Notes under the pieces: generated by a model | Told to the model about the DNA's origin: nothing | What the model saw: the letters and a program-made list of their open reading frames with translations, nothing else | The model's database searches: none | Assembly: GCA_047777415.1 (NCBI GenBank) | Contig: JBKEEO010000003.1 | Coordinates: forward strand, 1 to 64,000 | Direction: 5' to 3' | Length of the DNA stretch: 64,000 nucleotides | Origin: Caproicibacter sp047777415 | Lineage (GTDB): Bacteria > Bacillota > Clostridia > Oscillospirales > Acutalibacteraceae | Translations under genes and position numbers: made by a program | Shown here: positions 43,933 through 52,640 of the stretch, piece by piece | Numbering within the stretch: the stretch's first letter is position 1 | How the letters are laid out: the number at the start of each line of letters is the position of its first letter

Positions 43933-44383
43933 AAAGAATTTTTATCTGGAAGATGCCGCAATCTCGTACGTTAGGCAGGTACAAAAAGAAAATCACTTGC
44001 CATCTTTTACGGCTGCAATTTCTCAAATCATACGGGAACATCAGCACAGAAACGATATTCCGGCGGCAGAATTTTTTGCAAAAGAGATGGCAAAACAGAT
44101 TGCCGAGGAACTGAAAACTCCGCTGACTCGAATACGTTTGGGCGTTAATAATGCGGACCGCAACAGCGATATTCTTCTGTTACTTGTCAACACTTTGCTT
44201 GCATATTCTCCGTATCAAACTTTGTTTGTGGATGACACACCCCAGCTTGCCAAAGCACGGCAAATTGAAAAAGACCGCATCGCAAACTTCCGTCAAAAGA
44301 AGCTGGATGCGGCCAAAAAGAAAATGAAAAAACAGCAGGAAACTCCTATTCCAGAAGAGATTTCAGAAGACGATTTACTCTGA
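43922..44383 (+). CDS. Second relaxosome accessory protein (probable)
   Basis: 153 residues. Starts MKHRKNFYLEDAAISYVRQVQ then ENHLPSFTAAISQIIREH, again a ribbon-helix-helix-like opening, followed by helices and a basic Lys-rich tail (KKLDAAKKKMKKQQE). Located between the first accessory gene and the relaxase. Role inferred from position and charge. Confidence 0.65.
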   Translation: MKHRKNFYLEDAAISYVRQVQKENHLPSFTAAISQIIREHQHRNDIPAAEFFAKEMAKQIAEELKTPLTRIRLGVNNADRNSDILLLLVNTLLAYSPYQTLFVDDTPQLAKARQIEKDRIANFRQKKLDAAKKKMKKQQETPIPEEISEDDLL

Positions 44384-44400
44384 CAAAAGGAGGAGCTGCC

Positions 44401-45672
44401 ATGCCCGAAAAGGAATCGCCCGGGGTGATTTTTAAATCCAAATTCGTGCTGTCCAAACAGAAATTTACCGAATATATCAACTACATCAACAGACCGGAGG
44501 CCGTACGAAACAGAGCCTACGGTCTGTATTCTGTTTATATGGATGGATATATGGATGACCCGAGAAAACAGCCCGGCTGTCCGAAAAATACGTCCGCTTT
44601 GTTTACTGCAACTAAGGACAGGCTGACCAAAGAAGAAAAGGAAATCCTGAAACGGCAGTTTCAACTCGCGCAACAGGCGGGAAGCCCTATGTGGCAGCAG
44701 GTCATCAGTTTTTCAAATCAATTTTTGGAGAAAGCCGGTATTTATGATTCTTCATCCGGCAGACTGGATGAAGGCACGATTCGTACCGCTACCCGTTTGG
44801 CGGTAAAGGAAATGCTGAAGGCAGAGCACATGGAAGGCGCTGCAGTTTGGAGTGCGGCCATTCACTACAACACCGACAACATTCACGTTCACATCGCTGT
44901 GGTCGAGCCCAACCCGACGCGAAAGATGAAGGAATTTGTGGTGAAAACGGCGGACAAAGGAACTGCCACAGAGTGCCAGTATGCGGCGGCTATGAAGAAC
45001 AGTACGCTCCAAAAAGTAAAATCAAAAATCGTCAACAGCATTGTGAACCGATCGCCGGAGCTTACAAAAATCAATACGATTATCCGTGAAAACATCGTAG
45101 CGCAAAAGAGGGAAACCATGGTTTCACGCGACAGGAATTTGCAGGGGGAATTTCTCAATCTGTACCGAAAACTGCCCGCCGACAGACGACTGTGGTTTTA
45201 CAATATGAATGCTTTAGCAGCCATTCGGCCGGAGATAGATGCTTTTACAAAACGCTATCTTCGCCTCTATCACCGTCAGGATATAGCTGAATTATCCGAC
45301 CTTTTACAAAGGCAGGAACAATTTTTCAAATCAGCGTACGGCGACGGAACAACACATCGATACAAACAGTATGCGCAGACCAAGTGGAAGGACCTGTACA
45401 CCCGGATGGGCAATGCGGTGCTGAGGGAACTGCGGGAATATGACAAGACTGTGCGGAAGGAACGGGCCATACCGAGGAAAAAGCTTCCGGTAAAGCAGAA
45501 ACTTCGTGCAAAAAAGAAGCTGCTCCATGTTCGGTCCGGCAGCATCTATCAATTAAAGAAAGCTCTGAAAAAGGAAGTGTCGGAGATGAAAAACCAGCTG
45601 GAGTTTGAACGACTCCAACAGAACATCGATTGGGAACAGGAACGGCAGGGATTGGAATGCGAAAGAAATTGA
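44401..45672 (+). CDS. MOBP-type relaxase (MobP2-like)
   Basis: 423 residues from ATG 44401 (AAAGGAGGAGCTGCC). The three-His metal site is visible as HYNTDNIHVH (His155, His162, His164), and candidate catalytic tyrosines lie in the N-terminal YGLYSVYMDGY (residues 40-50). After about 280 the protein is helical and very basic. It nicks oriT and pilots the strand through the coupling protein. MobP2 is my recollection of the closest family; MOBP class is firmer. Confidence 0.85.
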   Translation: MPEKESPGVIFKSKFVLSKQKFTEYINYINRPEAVRNRAYGLYSVYMDGYMDDPRKQPGCPKNTSALFTATKDRLTKEEKEILKRQFQLAQQAGSPMWQQVISFSNQFLEKAGIYDSSSGRLDEGTIRTATRLAVKEMLKAEHMEGAAVWSAAIHYNTDNIHVHIAVVEPNPTRKMKEFVVKTADKGTATECQYAAAMKNSTLQKVKSKIVNSIVNRSPELTKINTIIRENIVAQKRETMVSRDRNLQGEFLNLYRKLPADRRLWFYNMNALAAIRPEIDAFTKRYLRLYHRQDIAELSDLLQRQEQFFKSAYGDGTTHRYKQYAQTKWKDLYTRMGNAVLRELREYDKTVRKERAIPRKKLPVKQKLRAKKKLLHVRSGSIYQLKKALKKEVSEMKNQLEFERLQQNIDWEQERQGLECERN

Positions 45673-46688
45673 TTTTGATATTGGCCGGGGTTTTTGCCCC
45701 GGCCTTTTTTATTATCACGATTCTGATGGTGTTGGCCGCCGTTATCGCGGGCTGCAATACCATCGCGCAGTACCGTTATTTACAAGAGGGAGGCACATTG
45801 TCCGAAGCAGTTTTGGCTTATGAGCCGTTGGTGGAAGAATATTGTGAGCAATATGGTATTTCAGATTATGTGCCTCTTGTGCTGGCAATCATGCAGCAGG
45901 AAAGCGGGGGAATGGGCAGCGACCCGATGCAGAGTTCGGAGTGTCCGGCCAATCTAAAATATCCGCAAAAACCCGGCGGGATTACCGACCCTGAATATTC
46001 GATTAAAGTGGGAATAGAGTATTTTGCAAGCTGTCTGCGTGCGGCACAGGTGAAAGCTCCGGATGATATTGAGGAAATCAGTCTCGCCTTGCAGGGGTAC
46101 AACTTCGGCGGTGGATATATCAGCTGGGCGGAAGAACGGGGCGGATATTCTCACGCAAACGCGGTGGAATTCTCCCAGCAAAAAGCGAAGCTGCTTGGAT
46201 GGGATACCTATGGTGACACGGATTATGTTTCTCATGTTTTGCGCTATTACTCTCTTTTGGCGCTGCCGGGGAACGGATACTTTTCCTGTCCGCTGCCATA
46301 CGGTTCGTTTACTGTTTCCAGCGGGTTTGGTTATCGGAATGGAGAACTGCACAAGGGTATTGACCTCGCCGCTCCGGAAGGAACTGAAATTACCGCGGCT
46401 GCGTCCGGAACAGTGGAATATGCACAGTATGGTGAAACAGGAAGCGGGTTCGGCGGTTATGGTAAAGTTATTTTGATTCGGCACAACGGTACATACAGTA
46501 CCCTTTACGCCCACTGCAGTCAGCTGATGGTTTCAGAAGGCGATGAAGTACAAAAGGGCGATGTCATTGCTTTAGTTGGAAGCACCGGCGACAGCACCGG
46601 ACCTCACTGCCATTTTGAGATTCGAGTTAATAGTGAGGCTGTTGACCCTTTGCCTTATTTGAATCTGGAGAAGAAGATGGGGGAGTGA
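45657..46688 (+). CDS. Two-domain wall hydrolase (CwlT-like lysozyme plus M23 peptidase)
   Basis: 343 residues from ATG 45657, overlapping the relaxase end by 16 bases. Membrane anchor at 4-30. Residues 50-200 form a CwlT/lysozyme-type transglycosylase domain (catalytic Glu82 in IMQQESGGMG). Residues 230-335 form an M23 LytM peptidase: HKGIDLAAPEG (His and Asp ligands) and HCHFEIR (second His pair). It opens peptidoglycan for the transfer channel, as VirB1/CwlT proteins do. Confidence 0.92.
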   Translation: MRKKLILILAGVFAPAFFIITILMVLAAVIAGCNTIAQYRYLQEGGTLSEAVLAYEPLVEEYCEQYGISDYVPLVLAIMQQESGGMGSDPMQSSECPANLKYPQKPGGITDPEYSIKVGIEYFASCLRAAQVKAPDDIEEISLALQGYNFGGGYISWAEERGGYSHANAVEFSQQKAKLLGWDTYGDTDYVSHVLRYYSLLALPGNGYFSCPLPYGSFTVSSGFGYRNGELHKGIDLAAPEGTEITAAASGTVEYAQYGETGSGFGGYGKVILIRHNGTYSTLYAHCSQLMVSEGDEVQKGDVIALVGSTGDSTGPHCHFEIRVNSEAVDPLPYLNLEKKMGE

Positions 46689-46694
46689 GAGACA

Positions 46695-46781
46695 ATGTCC
46701 AATGAGAATTATGCTTTTGGCACGTCCTAGGATTACGACGAGGTAGAGAATAATGCCAAGCATTTCATTGAGAAAAAGTGA
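46695..46781 (+). pseudogene. Relic of an element gene with an internal stop
   Basis: A frame beginning MSNENYAFGTS is interrupted by TAG and continues DYDEVENNAKHFIEKK to TGA at 46779. It starts 6 bases after the hydrolase gene; GGGGGAGTGAG serves as ribosome site. The rest of the original gene is not seen, suggesting an eroded right part of the element. The next 120 bases hold nothing recognisable. Confidence 0.5.
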
Positions 46782-46905
46782 AGAATGAACTGTATAAATG
46801 ACAGAAAGCCGAATGAAGAGGTTTTGGAACGTTTTACATAGGAGTTAATATTTTTTTTGGACAGTAATGACAATAATATATAAAATAACGAATCCGTACG
46901 AAACC

Positions 46906-47110
46906 TTAAAAACCATCAAAAGCTGTTTTGGTCTTCACGCTTTGCGCACATTTCTCAGCAGCTTTGAGAAAAATAGGATAATCAGGAGTAAAGCCAATCT
47001 TTTGATTTACGTTACAAATCAAAAAATTACCTAAATTCTTCTCTAAAATAAAATTTAATTTACGCAAAATATTACGAAGTGCCAAATATTGCAGGGTGCA
47101 ATAAACAAGG
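46906..47110 (-). pseudogene. Gene remnant also found near 56.9 kb
   Basis: A leftward open stretch without a start codon, reading ...YLALRNILRKLNFILEKNLG then NFLICNVNQKIGFTPDYPIF and ending KTKTAFDGF. Bases 46999-47083 match 56864-56947 in opposite orientation. The family is unknown to me. It lies directly downstream of the defence operon's last gene. Confidence 0.55.
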
Positions 47111-47116
47111 TAAGTG

Positions 47117-47908
47117 TTAAAGAATCTTTTTTATTGCTTTTTGCGACTTTACCCTTTTCTCATCGCGTAATTTATCCATATAATTAAGAGCGAGTTCTTT
47201 TATTTCTTCCGGCTCAAGAAAGTCCAAATTTGTTACAGCGGCATAGTGATTCAAATACTTCGCACATTCTCTAAAGTAATCGGTAATACCCTCGTTTCCG
47301 ATTTTGTCCCGAAAATCTCGTATAGCCAACAGAACTCCTTTCATTCTATTGAAGTTCATACGGTTCAGTGTATCCATTACGTCCGTACAAATTGTCTGAT
47401 TTGTAAGAAGAATTTCCGTCAACGCATAATGATTTTTGCTATCTGGGTCATATGTTAAATATCCGTACCACCATAAACGAGACAATCCATTGTGATTGAG
47501 AAGATTGCGTGTTGTTGTCACAAAATAATGGGCTTTAATTGTATTTTCTCGCGCATTAGTCATCCAACGATTTCTGATATATTCACGATACTCGGGAACA
47601 GTGTGACACAAATATGTCCACATATACTTATTTGATGCTTGTAAAGGTGTCAATGTTTTAAAAGCATCATAGAGCCTTCGTGTATTTTCCAAATCTTCTT
47701 TAGATTTCTGAGCATCGGTTTTTGCCCCGACGGTATAGTATGGCGTAAACTTATGAACCTCTACCGTTTTAGAAGTGCCATAATATTCTTTACTGTTCTT
47801 AAAAAAGTCTTTGATCCACTCGTCAGTGCCGGCGTATTTATCGGCATTATCGGGAATACTGGTAAGGAGTCTGTCGTATGCTTCTTCTGTAAAATAACCC
47901 AAAAACAT
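47117..47908 (-). CDS. DUF6339-like protein in the GHKL defence operon
   Basis: 263 residues from ATG 47908 (TAGGAGGTATTGATTG). Highly helical with aromatic-rich segments (NKYMWTYLCHTVPEYREYIR, SRLWWYGYLTYD) and no membrane span. It resembles, from memory, the family called DUF6339, which recurs next to restriction-modification genes. No catalytic motif seen. Fourth and last gene of the leftward operon headed by the consensus promoter at 51.05 kb; a structural or DNA-sensing partner of the ATPase is a guess. Confidence 0.6.
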   Translation of the reverse strand: MFLGYFTEEAYDRLLTSIPDNADKYAGTDEWIKDFFKNSKEYYGTSKTVEVHKFTPYYTVGAKTDAQKSKEDLENTRRLYDAFKTLTPLQASNKYMWTYLCHTVPEYREYIRNRWMTNARENTIKAHYFVTTTRNLLNHNGLSRLWWYGYLTYDPDSKNHYALTEILLTNQTICTDVMDTLNRMNFNRMKGVLLAIRDFRDKIGNEGITDYFRECAKYLNHYAAVTNLDFLEPEEIKELALNYMDKLRDEKRVKSQKAIKKIL

Positions 47909-47928
47909 CAATCAATACCTCCTACTAT

Positions 47929-48828
47929 TTATGTCTCACCACTGTCTATTTCGGAATCGAGCGTATCTTTTAATGATTTTAATGCATCCATAGATATGGA
48001 TCCAAGCAGTTTATCGGCAAGCGTGGCATAAGAATCTGTATAATCTGACATTTCAACTCCGATCTTTTTGGCTTTCTTCTCTATTGCTCTGAACCAGCGT
48101 TTGTCCCTACAATCACCATCGCTACTTCCTTGATGAGTGCATATTTTTGCAATTGCTTCGATGAGAACAGGGTATACAATGATGCCGGTCACATATCTCC
48201 GCAACGAACCGTTATTAAAATCGCAGAACTTATAATAAAGATTATATAACGGCTCTTTAAGATTGACTTTAATCTTTTCATCACTGAACTCCGCAATAAT
48301 ATCGTCATCCTGATTCGAAACCTTGTTAATGGTAAAAATAGATGAAATAGGCTTTTCGAGTTCGCTGTCATCTACATATATCACGCGACTGTCTTCTTTA
48401 GCCAGTATATCTCCTTTTCGAATTGCAAATTTAGAATTACCAAAGTAGAGTGTATTGAATTCCCCGGGGCAAGAAAACTGAGGGATAGCTTCAGCAGCTA
48501 TAATGGATCCGGCTACCTCAATACGTTTAACAATATCAAATTTAGGGATGCATACCTTTAATACGGTTTTATCTTTTTCAAATTTGAACAGTCTGCTGTA
48601 GGATGCGGCTCTGCTTTTGACATTGATGACAACAACCGCTTTCCCGTCTTGAATTAATTTGCTCAGGCCATCACAAACAAGAGTATAAGAAAATGGAATT
48701 TCGATATTGTCTGTTGTTACACTGATATCATCTTCATTAAATGAAGTATGAAAATAACAAGATTTGATGTAATCATCTCCTCCGTTTTCAAGAACGGGGT
48801 GTGGAAATTCATTTTTTATTGATTCCAT
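47929..48828 (-). CDS. Hypothetical protein in the GHKL defence operon
   Basis: 299 residues. N-terminal two-thirds beta-rich (IPFSYTLVCDGLSKLI, AVVVINVKSRAASYSR), C-terminal part helical with HQGSSDGDCRDKRWF. No signal peptide. It overlaps the ATPase gene by 13 bases, so the two are made together and probably interact. I do not recognise a family. With no nuclease motif visible, its role in the presumed defence system is open. Confidence 0.6.
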   Translation of the reverse strand: MESIKNEFPHPVLENGGDDYIKSCYFHTSFNEDDISVTTDNIEIPFSYTLVCDGLSKLIQDGKAVVVINVKSRAASYSRLFKFEKDKTVLKVCIPKFDIVKRIEVAGSIIAAEAIPQFSCPGEFNTLYFGNSKFAIRKGDILAKEDSRVIYVDDSELEKPISSIFTINKVSNQDDDIIAEFSDEKIKVNLKEPLYNLYYKFCDFNNGSLRRYVTGIIVYPVLIEAIAKICTHQGSSDGDCRDKRWFRAIEKKAKKIGVEMSDYTDSYATLADKLLGSISMDALKSLKDTLDSEIDSGET

Positions 48829-50759
48829 TTCTTAGACACCTCCGTGATATGCAAGTTTAGAACCATTTTTTCTTTGTTTGTGAATTTGACAAAAAATATA
48901 GCAGGGGTATTTGCTTGGACTCTTATTGGCCCTGCTTGACCATTTTCTATATTAATCGGGTTATCGTTATAGGTGAATGATTCCATTTCAATAGGATCAG
49001 TCCGGCCGTCTTCGCCTAAAGCTGAACATGAAATATATAAATTTTCATATGTCTCGGTAGGCTTTATTACAATTTTGTATAGTCCTATGGACGGGTCAAT
49101 AGGAAAGGCTCTTTGTGCGGAAAGATTCGGTAAAGTTACAGTTTTTGTTCCTTTTCCTTTGGCCGCACCATGCTGCGGGTCATCTACCACGAGTTTCGGA
49201 TTCACCGGTTTCGGCGGATGCTGATGAAGTGGTACAGGATTGGGGTTTGTTTCGTGGTTTTGAATATCGCCCGGTTCTTCTGCACCTTCTGCTTTATATC
49301 CTTCGACGGTGATCGTACCCGGATTTCCTGTAACTGTCTTGACTTTCCCGATTTTAATTATCGGTTTTAGAATATCATTGCCCTCACTCGCGCCACCTAC
49401 ATTATCATGTTCATCGGGAAGATATTCCCCAACACCGAAAGCATCAACGCTATCCTCGGTGACCATTTCAAATTGACTTTTTAACAATCGAGTTACAGTA
49501 TCATCTATTTTTTTGATAGCTTTTTTAGCATCCTGACGTTTTTGCTTTTCCGAATTTCGTTTGATGAGCTTGTAATCCCATTTATCATGGCAAGGTGGCT
49601 CTGTAGCACGGAGAAGTTTACTAAGTTCTGTTCCACGAACAATTAACACAGCAGCATAATGTTGGAAAATATTTTTTCGCTTAAGTTCTACAAGCATTCC
49701 GGTATCTCGAAAATAGGCTATGGTACGATTAAAGGTACTATCAGATTTAATATATATTTCAGCATCATTTTCAGAAATAATTGAAAGCTTTTCTGCTTTA
49801 TCAGGGGAAACAAACGCACTATACAACTGTGCAGTTTTCGCCATTTCTTTGTCCTTTGAGTATTTGGAAACAGCTTGAGAAAGGCGTTCTTTATTAAGAA
49901 GCTGATGCTTATCACCGTCTTTCAGTTCAACTACAAGCCGATTCTCTTTTATCGCAACGAAGAAGTTTTTAATGACAGCTTTTGCTATATTATCGAACCA
50001 ATTATCTTCTTGGTTAAATCCGGCAATAATAACATCTGTTCCGTATTGATCACGTGGGAACAAATCTCTGAACTCGCATTCATCTTCACTATATATGGGA
50101 GTCCAAGATTTATTTTCATTATCATTTTTTTGGTATTTACCTATCCTTTGGGTTTCTTCATTTTTTTCATTATAATGAGATGCCAGTCTTGCCACACCTA
50201 TAAAAGCTTTTTCTTTATCGGATTCGGCATATGTATTATAAAACACCATACTAAGAGCGGAACAAGCAAAAGGCGCATTTTTACCAATACCGAAAGAACC
50301 TGCGCCGGTTTCACTCTTATCAACCGATATCCCGTCTTCACCAGTAAGAGCTTCCCATGCACTTTTAAGTGCGCGTGTTCTGCTTCCGTTTAATCCTTTT
50401 GTATTATAGTCACTGGCAATAAGGACAGGAATTTTTTCTCTCGCAAGCATTTTATCAGCGTCATCGAGGAAAAGATTTAAGCGTTCATCTGTATCTTTCC
50501 AAAGGTCGCGGCAGCCTTTGATACATTTCTTATAATCGGTAAAAGCGTTATAAGACTTAGTTGGTATATACCTGAGTTCAAATACAACACGTACCGGTTC
50601 TTTGGCAATTTCGCTGTGAGCATCAAGGGAATTTTGGCAGATTTCACGTGCCAAATTATCCATCAGCTTTTTGCCTTGGAATCCCTCAATATCATTATTT
50701 GTATATCCTTGTCTTGTCCCGCCGGCTAACGGGGGAAATCTCCAACCTACATTTACCAT
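48816..50759 (-). CDS. GHKL (Bergerat-fold) ATPase, MutL/MORC/Hsp90-like N-terminus
   Basis: 647 residues from ATG 50759 (AAAGGAGAAATGACAC). Bergerat ATP-site motifs are visible: motif I EICQNSLDAH (39-48; Glu and Asn), a motif II-like SDYNTKGLNG (116-125; Asp and Gly) and motif III GAGSFGIGKNAPF (152-164). Residues 395-430 are basic; 480-545 are Pro-rich linker; the C-terminal about 100 residues form a beta-rich domain. GHKL ATPases of this kind act as ATP-driven clamps; MutL/MORC relatives have been described in restriction-modification neighbourhoods. Located opposite an HpaII-type system here. Confidence 0.82.
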   Translation of the reverse strand: MVNVGWRFPPLAGGTRQGYTNNDIEGFQGKKLMDNLAREICQNSLDAHSEIAKEPVRVVFELRYIPTKSYNAFTDYKKCIKGCRDLWKDTDERLNLFLDDADKMLAREKIPVLIASDYNTKGLNGSRTRALKSAWEALTGEDGISVDKSETGAGSFGIGKNAPFACSALSMVFYNTYAESDKEKAFIGVARLASHYNEKNEETQRIGKYQKNDNENKSWTPIYSEDECEFRDLFPRDQYGTDVIIAGFNQEDNWFDNIAKAVIKNFFVAIKENRLVVELKDGDKHQLLNKERLSQAVSKYSKDKEMAKTAQLYSAFVSPDKAEKLSIISENDAEIYIKSDSTFNRTIAYFRDTGMLVELKRKNIFQHYAAVLIVRGTELSKLLRATEPPCHDKWDYKLIKRNSEKQKRQDAKKAIKKIDDTVTRLLKSQFEMVTEDSVDAFGVGEYLPDEHDNVGGASEGNDILKPIIKIGKVKTVTGNPGTITVEGYKAEGAEEPGDIQNHETNPNPVPLHQHPPKPVNPKLVVDDPQHGAAKGKGTKTVTLPNLSAQRAFPIDPSIGLYKIVIKPTETYENLYISCSALGEDGRTDPIEMESFTYNDNPINIENGQAGPIRVQANTPAIFFVKFTNKEKMVLNLHITEVSKKWNQ

Positions 50760-50773
50760 GTGTCATTTCTCCT

Positions 50774-51001
50774 TTAACGAAGAGTAAAGCGTTCTTCTTT
50801 GGTGTCCAGTCCTAAGAATTTATTCTTGGTATTTTTTAATTCCTTTTCAAGGGCGTTAAAAATTTTTTTAACGTCCTCTTCTGTGTATTCATAATTTGCC
50901 TTGCTTGAGCAGTTTCCGAGTAGTCTCATCATTTCCAATATTTTATTTGTTCTTGCCTCTGCAATCCGGACGAATTTTTCACGTTTGGTCTCGGCAGCCA
51001 T
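50774..51001 (-). CDS. Small helical protein heading the GHKL operon
   Basis: 75 residues from ATG 51001 (TAAGGAGGGAATGAC). All-helical, charged: KFVRIAEARTNKILEMMRLL then YTEEDVKKIFNALEKELKN. This opening is typical of small proteins heading type II and phage-defence operons, perhaps a regulator or an inhibitor. It begins 31 bases downstream of a perfect promoter, and the ATPase gene follows within 15 bases. Confidence 0.65.
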   Translation of the reverse strand: MAAETKREKFVRIAEARTNKILEMMRLLGNCSSKANYEYTEEDVKKIFNALEKELKNTKNKFLGLDTKEERFTLR

Positions 51002-51031
51002 GTCATTCCCTCCTTAATGGATTATGCTGTA

Positions 51032-51060
51032 ATTATACCGAAACAAAATATATTTGTCAA
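51032..51060 (-). promoter_or_regulatory. Consensus promoter of the GHKL operon
   Basis: Leftward TTGACA (51060-51055), 17-base spacer, TATAAT (51037-51032): a perfect sigma-A match. Confidence 0.85.
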
Positions 51061-51922
51061 TATATTTATAAATTATTTTTAAAATGTATTTACAATTAAA
51101 TTTAATATAATTATCATAATAAATTTAGTATATAAATTGAATTATATTTATAAAATACAGAGAAAATTTAAAATTACATTTTTGTTATTATGTTAATATA
51201 CCTAAATACTGTACGTGTGAAGCGGGCAAGACAAGGCCTATGAAATGGCTATTGAAGGTTTTATAATGTCACAGCAAAAGTATCATTCGCATGGTGGAAA
51301 AGAGAAATGAGATAACTTTCAAAGTAACGATAAATGACATCAAATACTTAAGAGAAAAAGAATTGTGAAGCAACCGGAGAAGATAAAAGAAGAAATCGAC
51401 ACTGCTGTCGATTTTTAAGAAAGGAATGTCAATTTTAAAACACAGTTAACGACGTAATTCGAAATAATATCAGTGATCGGCAAATATATTCAGCTTCGGC
51501 GAACCTGTGAGCATCGATAAGCTCACAGTGGAAAGCGTTTACTTGCCAAAGAAAATATCAGATTAAAGCAGAAAATTGACATCCTTATTATTAAGATTGT
51601 TTCGTAGACAATCGGAAGAAGTCAGTGGTGTTTCGTCAAATTTAATTTATTAATGTTTACACAGATAATGCTTTGTTCAGCTGGTATGTTGTGTTCATTA
51701 TATTTGAGATAATGATTGTTACAAGCGTTAAAGGTTATCTGTACCGCTTGAAGCTGTATAGGAATGGTTGATATCTTCGAAGGGCAAAGAAAGAAGGAAT
51801 ATCATACATTCCTATAAACTATGCCCTTTTCAGATTCAAAATCTTTAATAAGATCGCATTGAAGTTGCTTTGGGATATTTGATATCGATAAATATAATTC
51901 AATGTAAATACATATTAATCCA
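51061..51922. other. Gene desert between the two defence operons
   Basis: About 860 AT-rich bases without a coding frame. It holds three inverted repeats: AAATCGACA/TGTCGATTT (51393-51414) followed by a short T-run, CTGTGAGC/GCTCACAG (51505-51528), and a two-part hairpin AGGGCA...TGCCCT (51781-51828) with inner AAGGAAT/ATTCCT. Two look like terminators of rightward transcripts, so vanished genes or a small RNA may have lain here. Confidence 0.45.
51393..51416 (+). terminator. Terminator-like hairpin with no gene in front of it
   Basis: Nine-base perfect stem with CTGC loop, followed by TTTTT. Directionality suits rightward transcription from an eroded gene or a small RNA. Confidence 0.5.
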
Positions 51923-51950
51923 TTGAAATTCACTAAAAATTTTTTATAAT
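51923..51950 (+). promoter_or_regulatory. Promoter of the HTH-Vsr-methylase-HpaII operon
   Basis: TTGAAA (51923-51928), 16-base spacer, TATAAT (51945-51950), 61 bases before the HTH gene. Confidence 0.7.
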
Positions 51951-52010
51951 ATATAGTTATGGCTTTATACATATAAAGAATCGAACATTCTATACAGAGG
52001 TGACGAAAAA

Positions 52011-52205
52011 ATGAGCGAAAGCAAGTGGTTAACTATTACGGAAATATGCGATTATTTAAAAATCAGCCGTGAAACCGTCTTAAATTGGATAAATAAAAAA
52101 AATATGCCCGCACATAAAGCCGGGCGTTTATGGCGATTTGATGTAAATGAAATAGACGCATGGATTAAATCAGGCGGAGCTGCCGATGAGCAATCGGTAA
52201 AATAA
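52011..52205 (+). CDS. Excisionase/MerR-type helix-turn-helix protein
   Basis: 64 residues from ATG 52011 (AGAGGTGACGAAAAA). Winged helix-turn-helix of the excisionase-type family: LTITEICDYLKISRETVLNW then AHKAGRLWRFDVNEIDAWI. In R-M operons a small HTH gene before the methylase is often a controller that delays the endonuclease; here it leads the Vsr and methylase genes. Other options are a former element excisionase. Confidence 0.78.
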   Translation: MSESKWLTITEICDYLKISRETVLNWINKKNMPAHKAGRLWRFDVNEIDAWIKSGGAADEQSVK

Positions 52206-52223
52206 CAAGGAGGTTTATTCTTC

Positions 52224-52640
52224 ATGACCACAAAAACTGCAGAACAAATCAGTTTTAATATGAAACAAGTAAAAAATAAAGATTCAAAAATAGAACTTAT
52301 GCTTCGTAAAGAATTATGGAAACGTGGTATTCGATACAGAAAAAATGTAAAAAACATTACAGGAAAACCTGATATTGCTTTTATCGGTAAAAAAATTGCT
52401 GTGTTTGTTGACAGCGAATTTTGGCACGGTTTTAATTGGGAAGAAAGAAAACACGATTTTAAATCACATCAAGAGTTTTGGATACCAAAGATAGAAAGAA
52501 ATATCGAAAGAGATAAAGAAGTGACAAAATTACTAGAAGATGCCGGGTGGATTGTAATACGTTTTTGGGGTAACGAAATTAAAAAAAATGTTGCCCGATG
52601 TGCAGATATTATTCAGAAAGCAATGGAGATGCGAAAATGA
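52224..52640 (+). CDS. vsr: Very short patch repair endonuclease
   Basis: 138 residues, full Vsr length, from ATG 52224 (CAAGGAGGTTTATTCTTC). Vsr landmarks: IELMLRKELWKRGIRYRKN, the metal-site Asp in GKPDIAF (47-53), FVDSEFWHG (62-70) and the closing GWIVIRFWGNEI. It nicks beside T:G mismatches arising from deamination of 5-methylcytosine, protecting sites modified by the methylase next to it. The stop overlaps the methylase ATG (ATGA). The usual CFWHGH is SEFWHG here. Confidence 0.93.
   Translation: MTTKTAEQISFNMKQVKNKDSKIELMLRKELWKRGIRYRKNVKNITGKPDIAFIGKKIAVFVDSEFWHGFNWEERKHDFKSHQEFWIPKIERNIERDKEVTKLLEDAGWIVIRFWGNEIKKNVARCADIIQKAMEMRK

Larger units (their letters stand above)
11454..46781. 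mobile_element. Integrative conjugative element, left end at tRNA-Leu, right end not located
   Basis: A continuous set of element functions begins directly after tRNA-Leu: integrase, repressor/protease pair, replication genes, Tad pilus locus, SSB, ArdC-primase, type IV secretion genes, oriT-like region, relaxase and wall hydrolase. The last recognisable element gene is the relic at 46695-46781. I looked for a second copy of the tRNA 3' end further right and found none, so the true right border (attR) may lie anywhere beyond 46.8 kb, possibly outside the window, and the defence island may be cargo. Confidence 0.8.

Noticed and set aside
47117..48828. Named phage-defence system for the GHKL operon
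   Set aside because: I could not match the set of four proteins to a specific named system from sequence alone, so only family-level calls are made.
52011..52205. HTH gene as an antitoxin
   Set aside because: No toxin-like partner; the following genes are Vsr, methylase and nuclease, so a controller or excisionase-like role is preferred.
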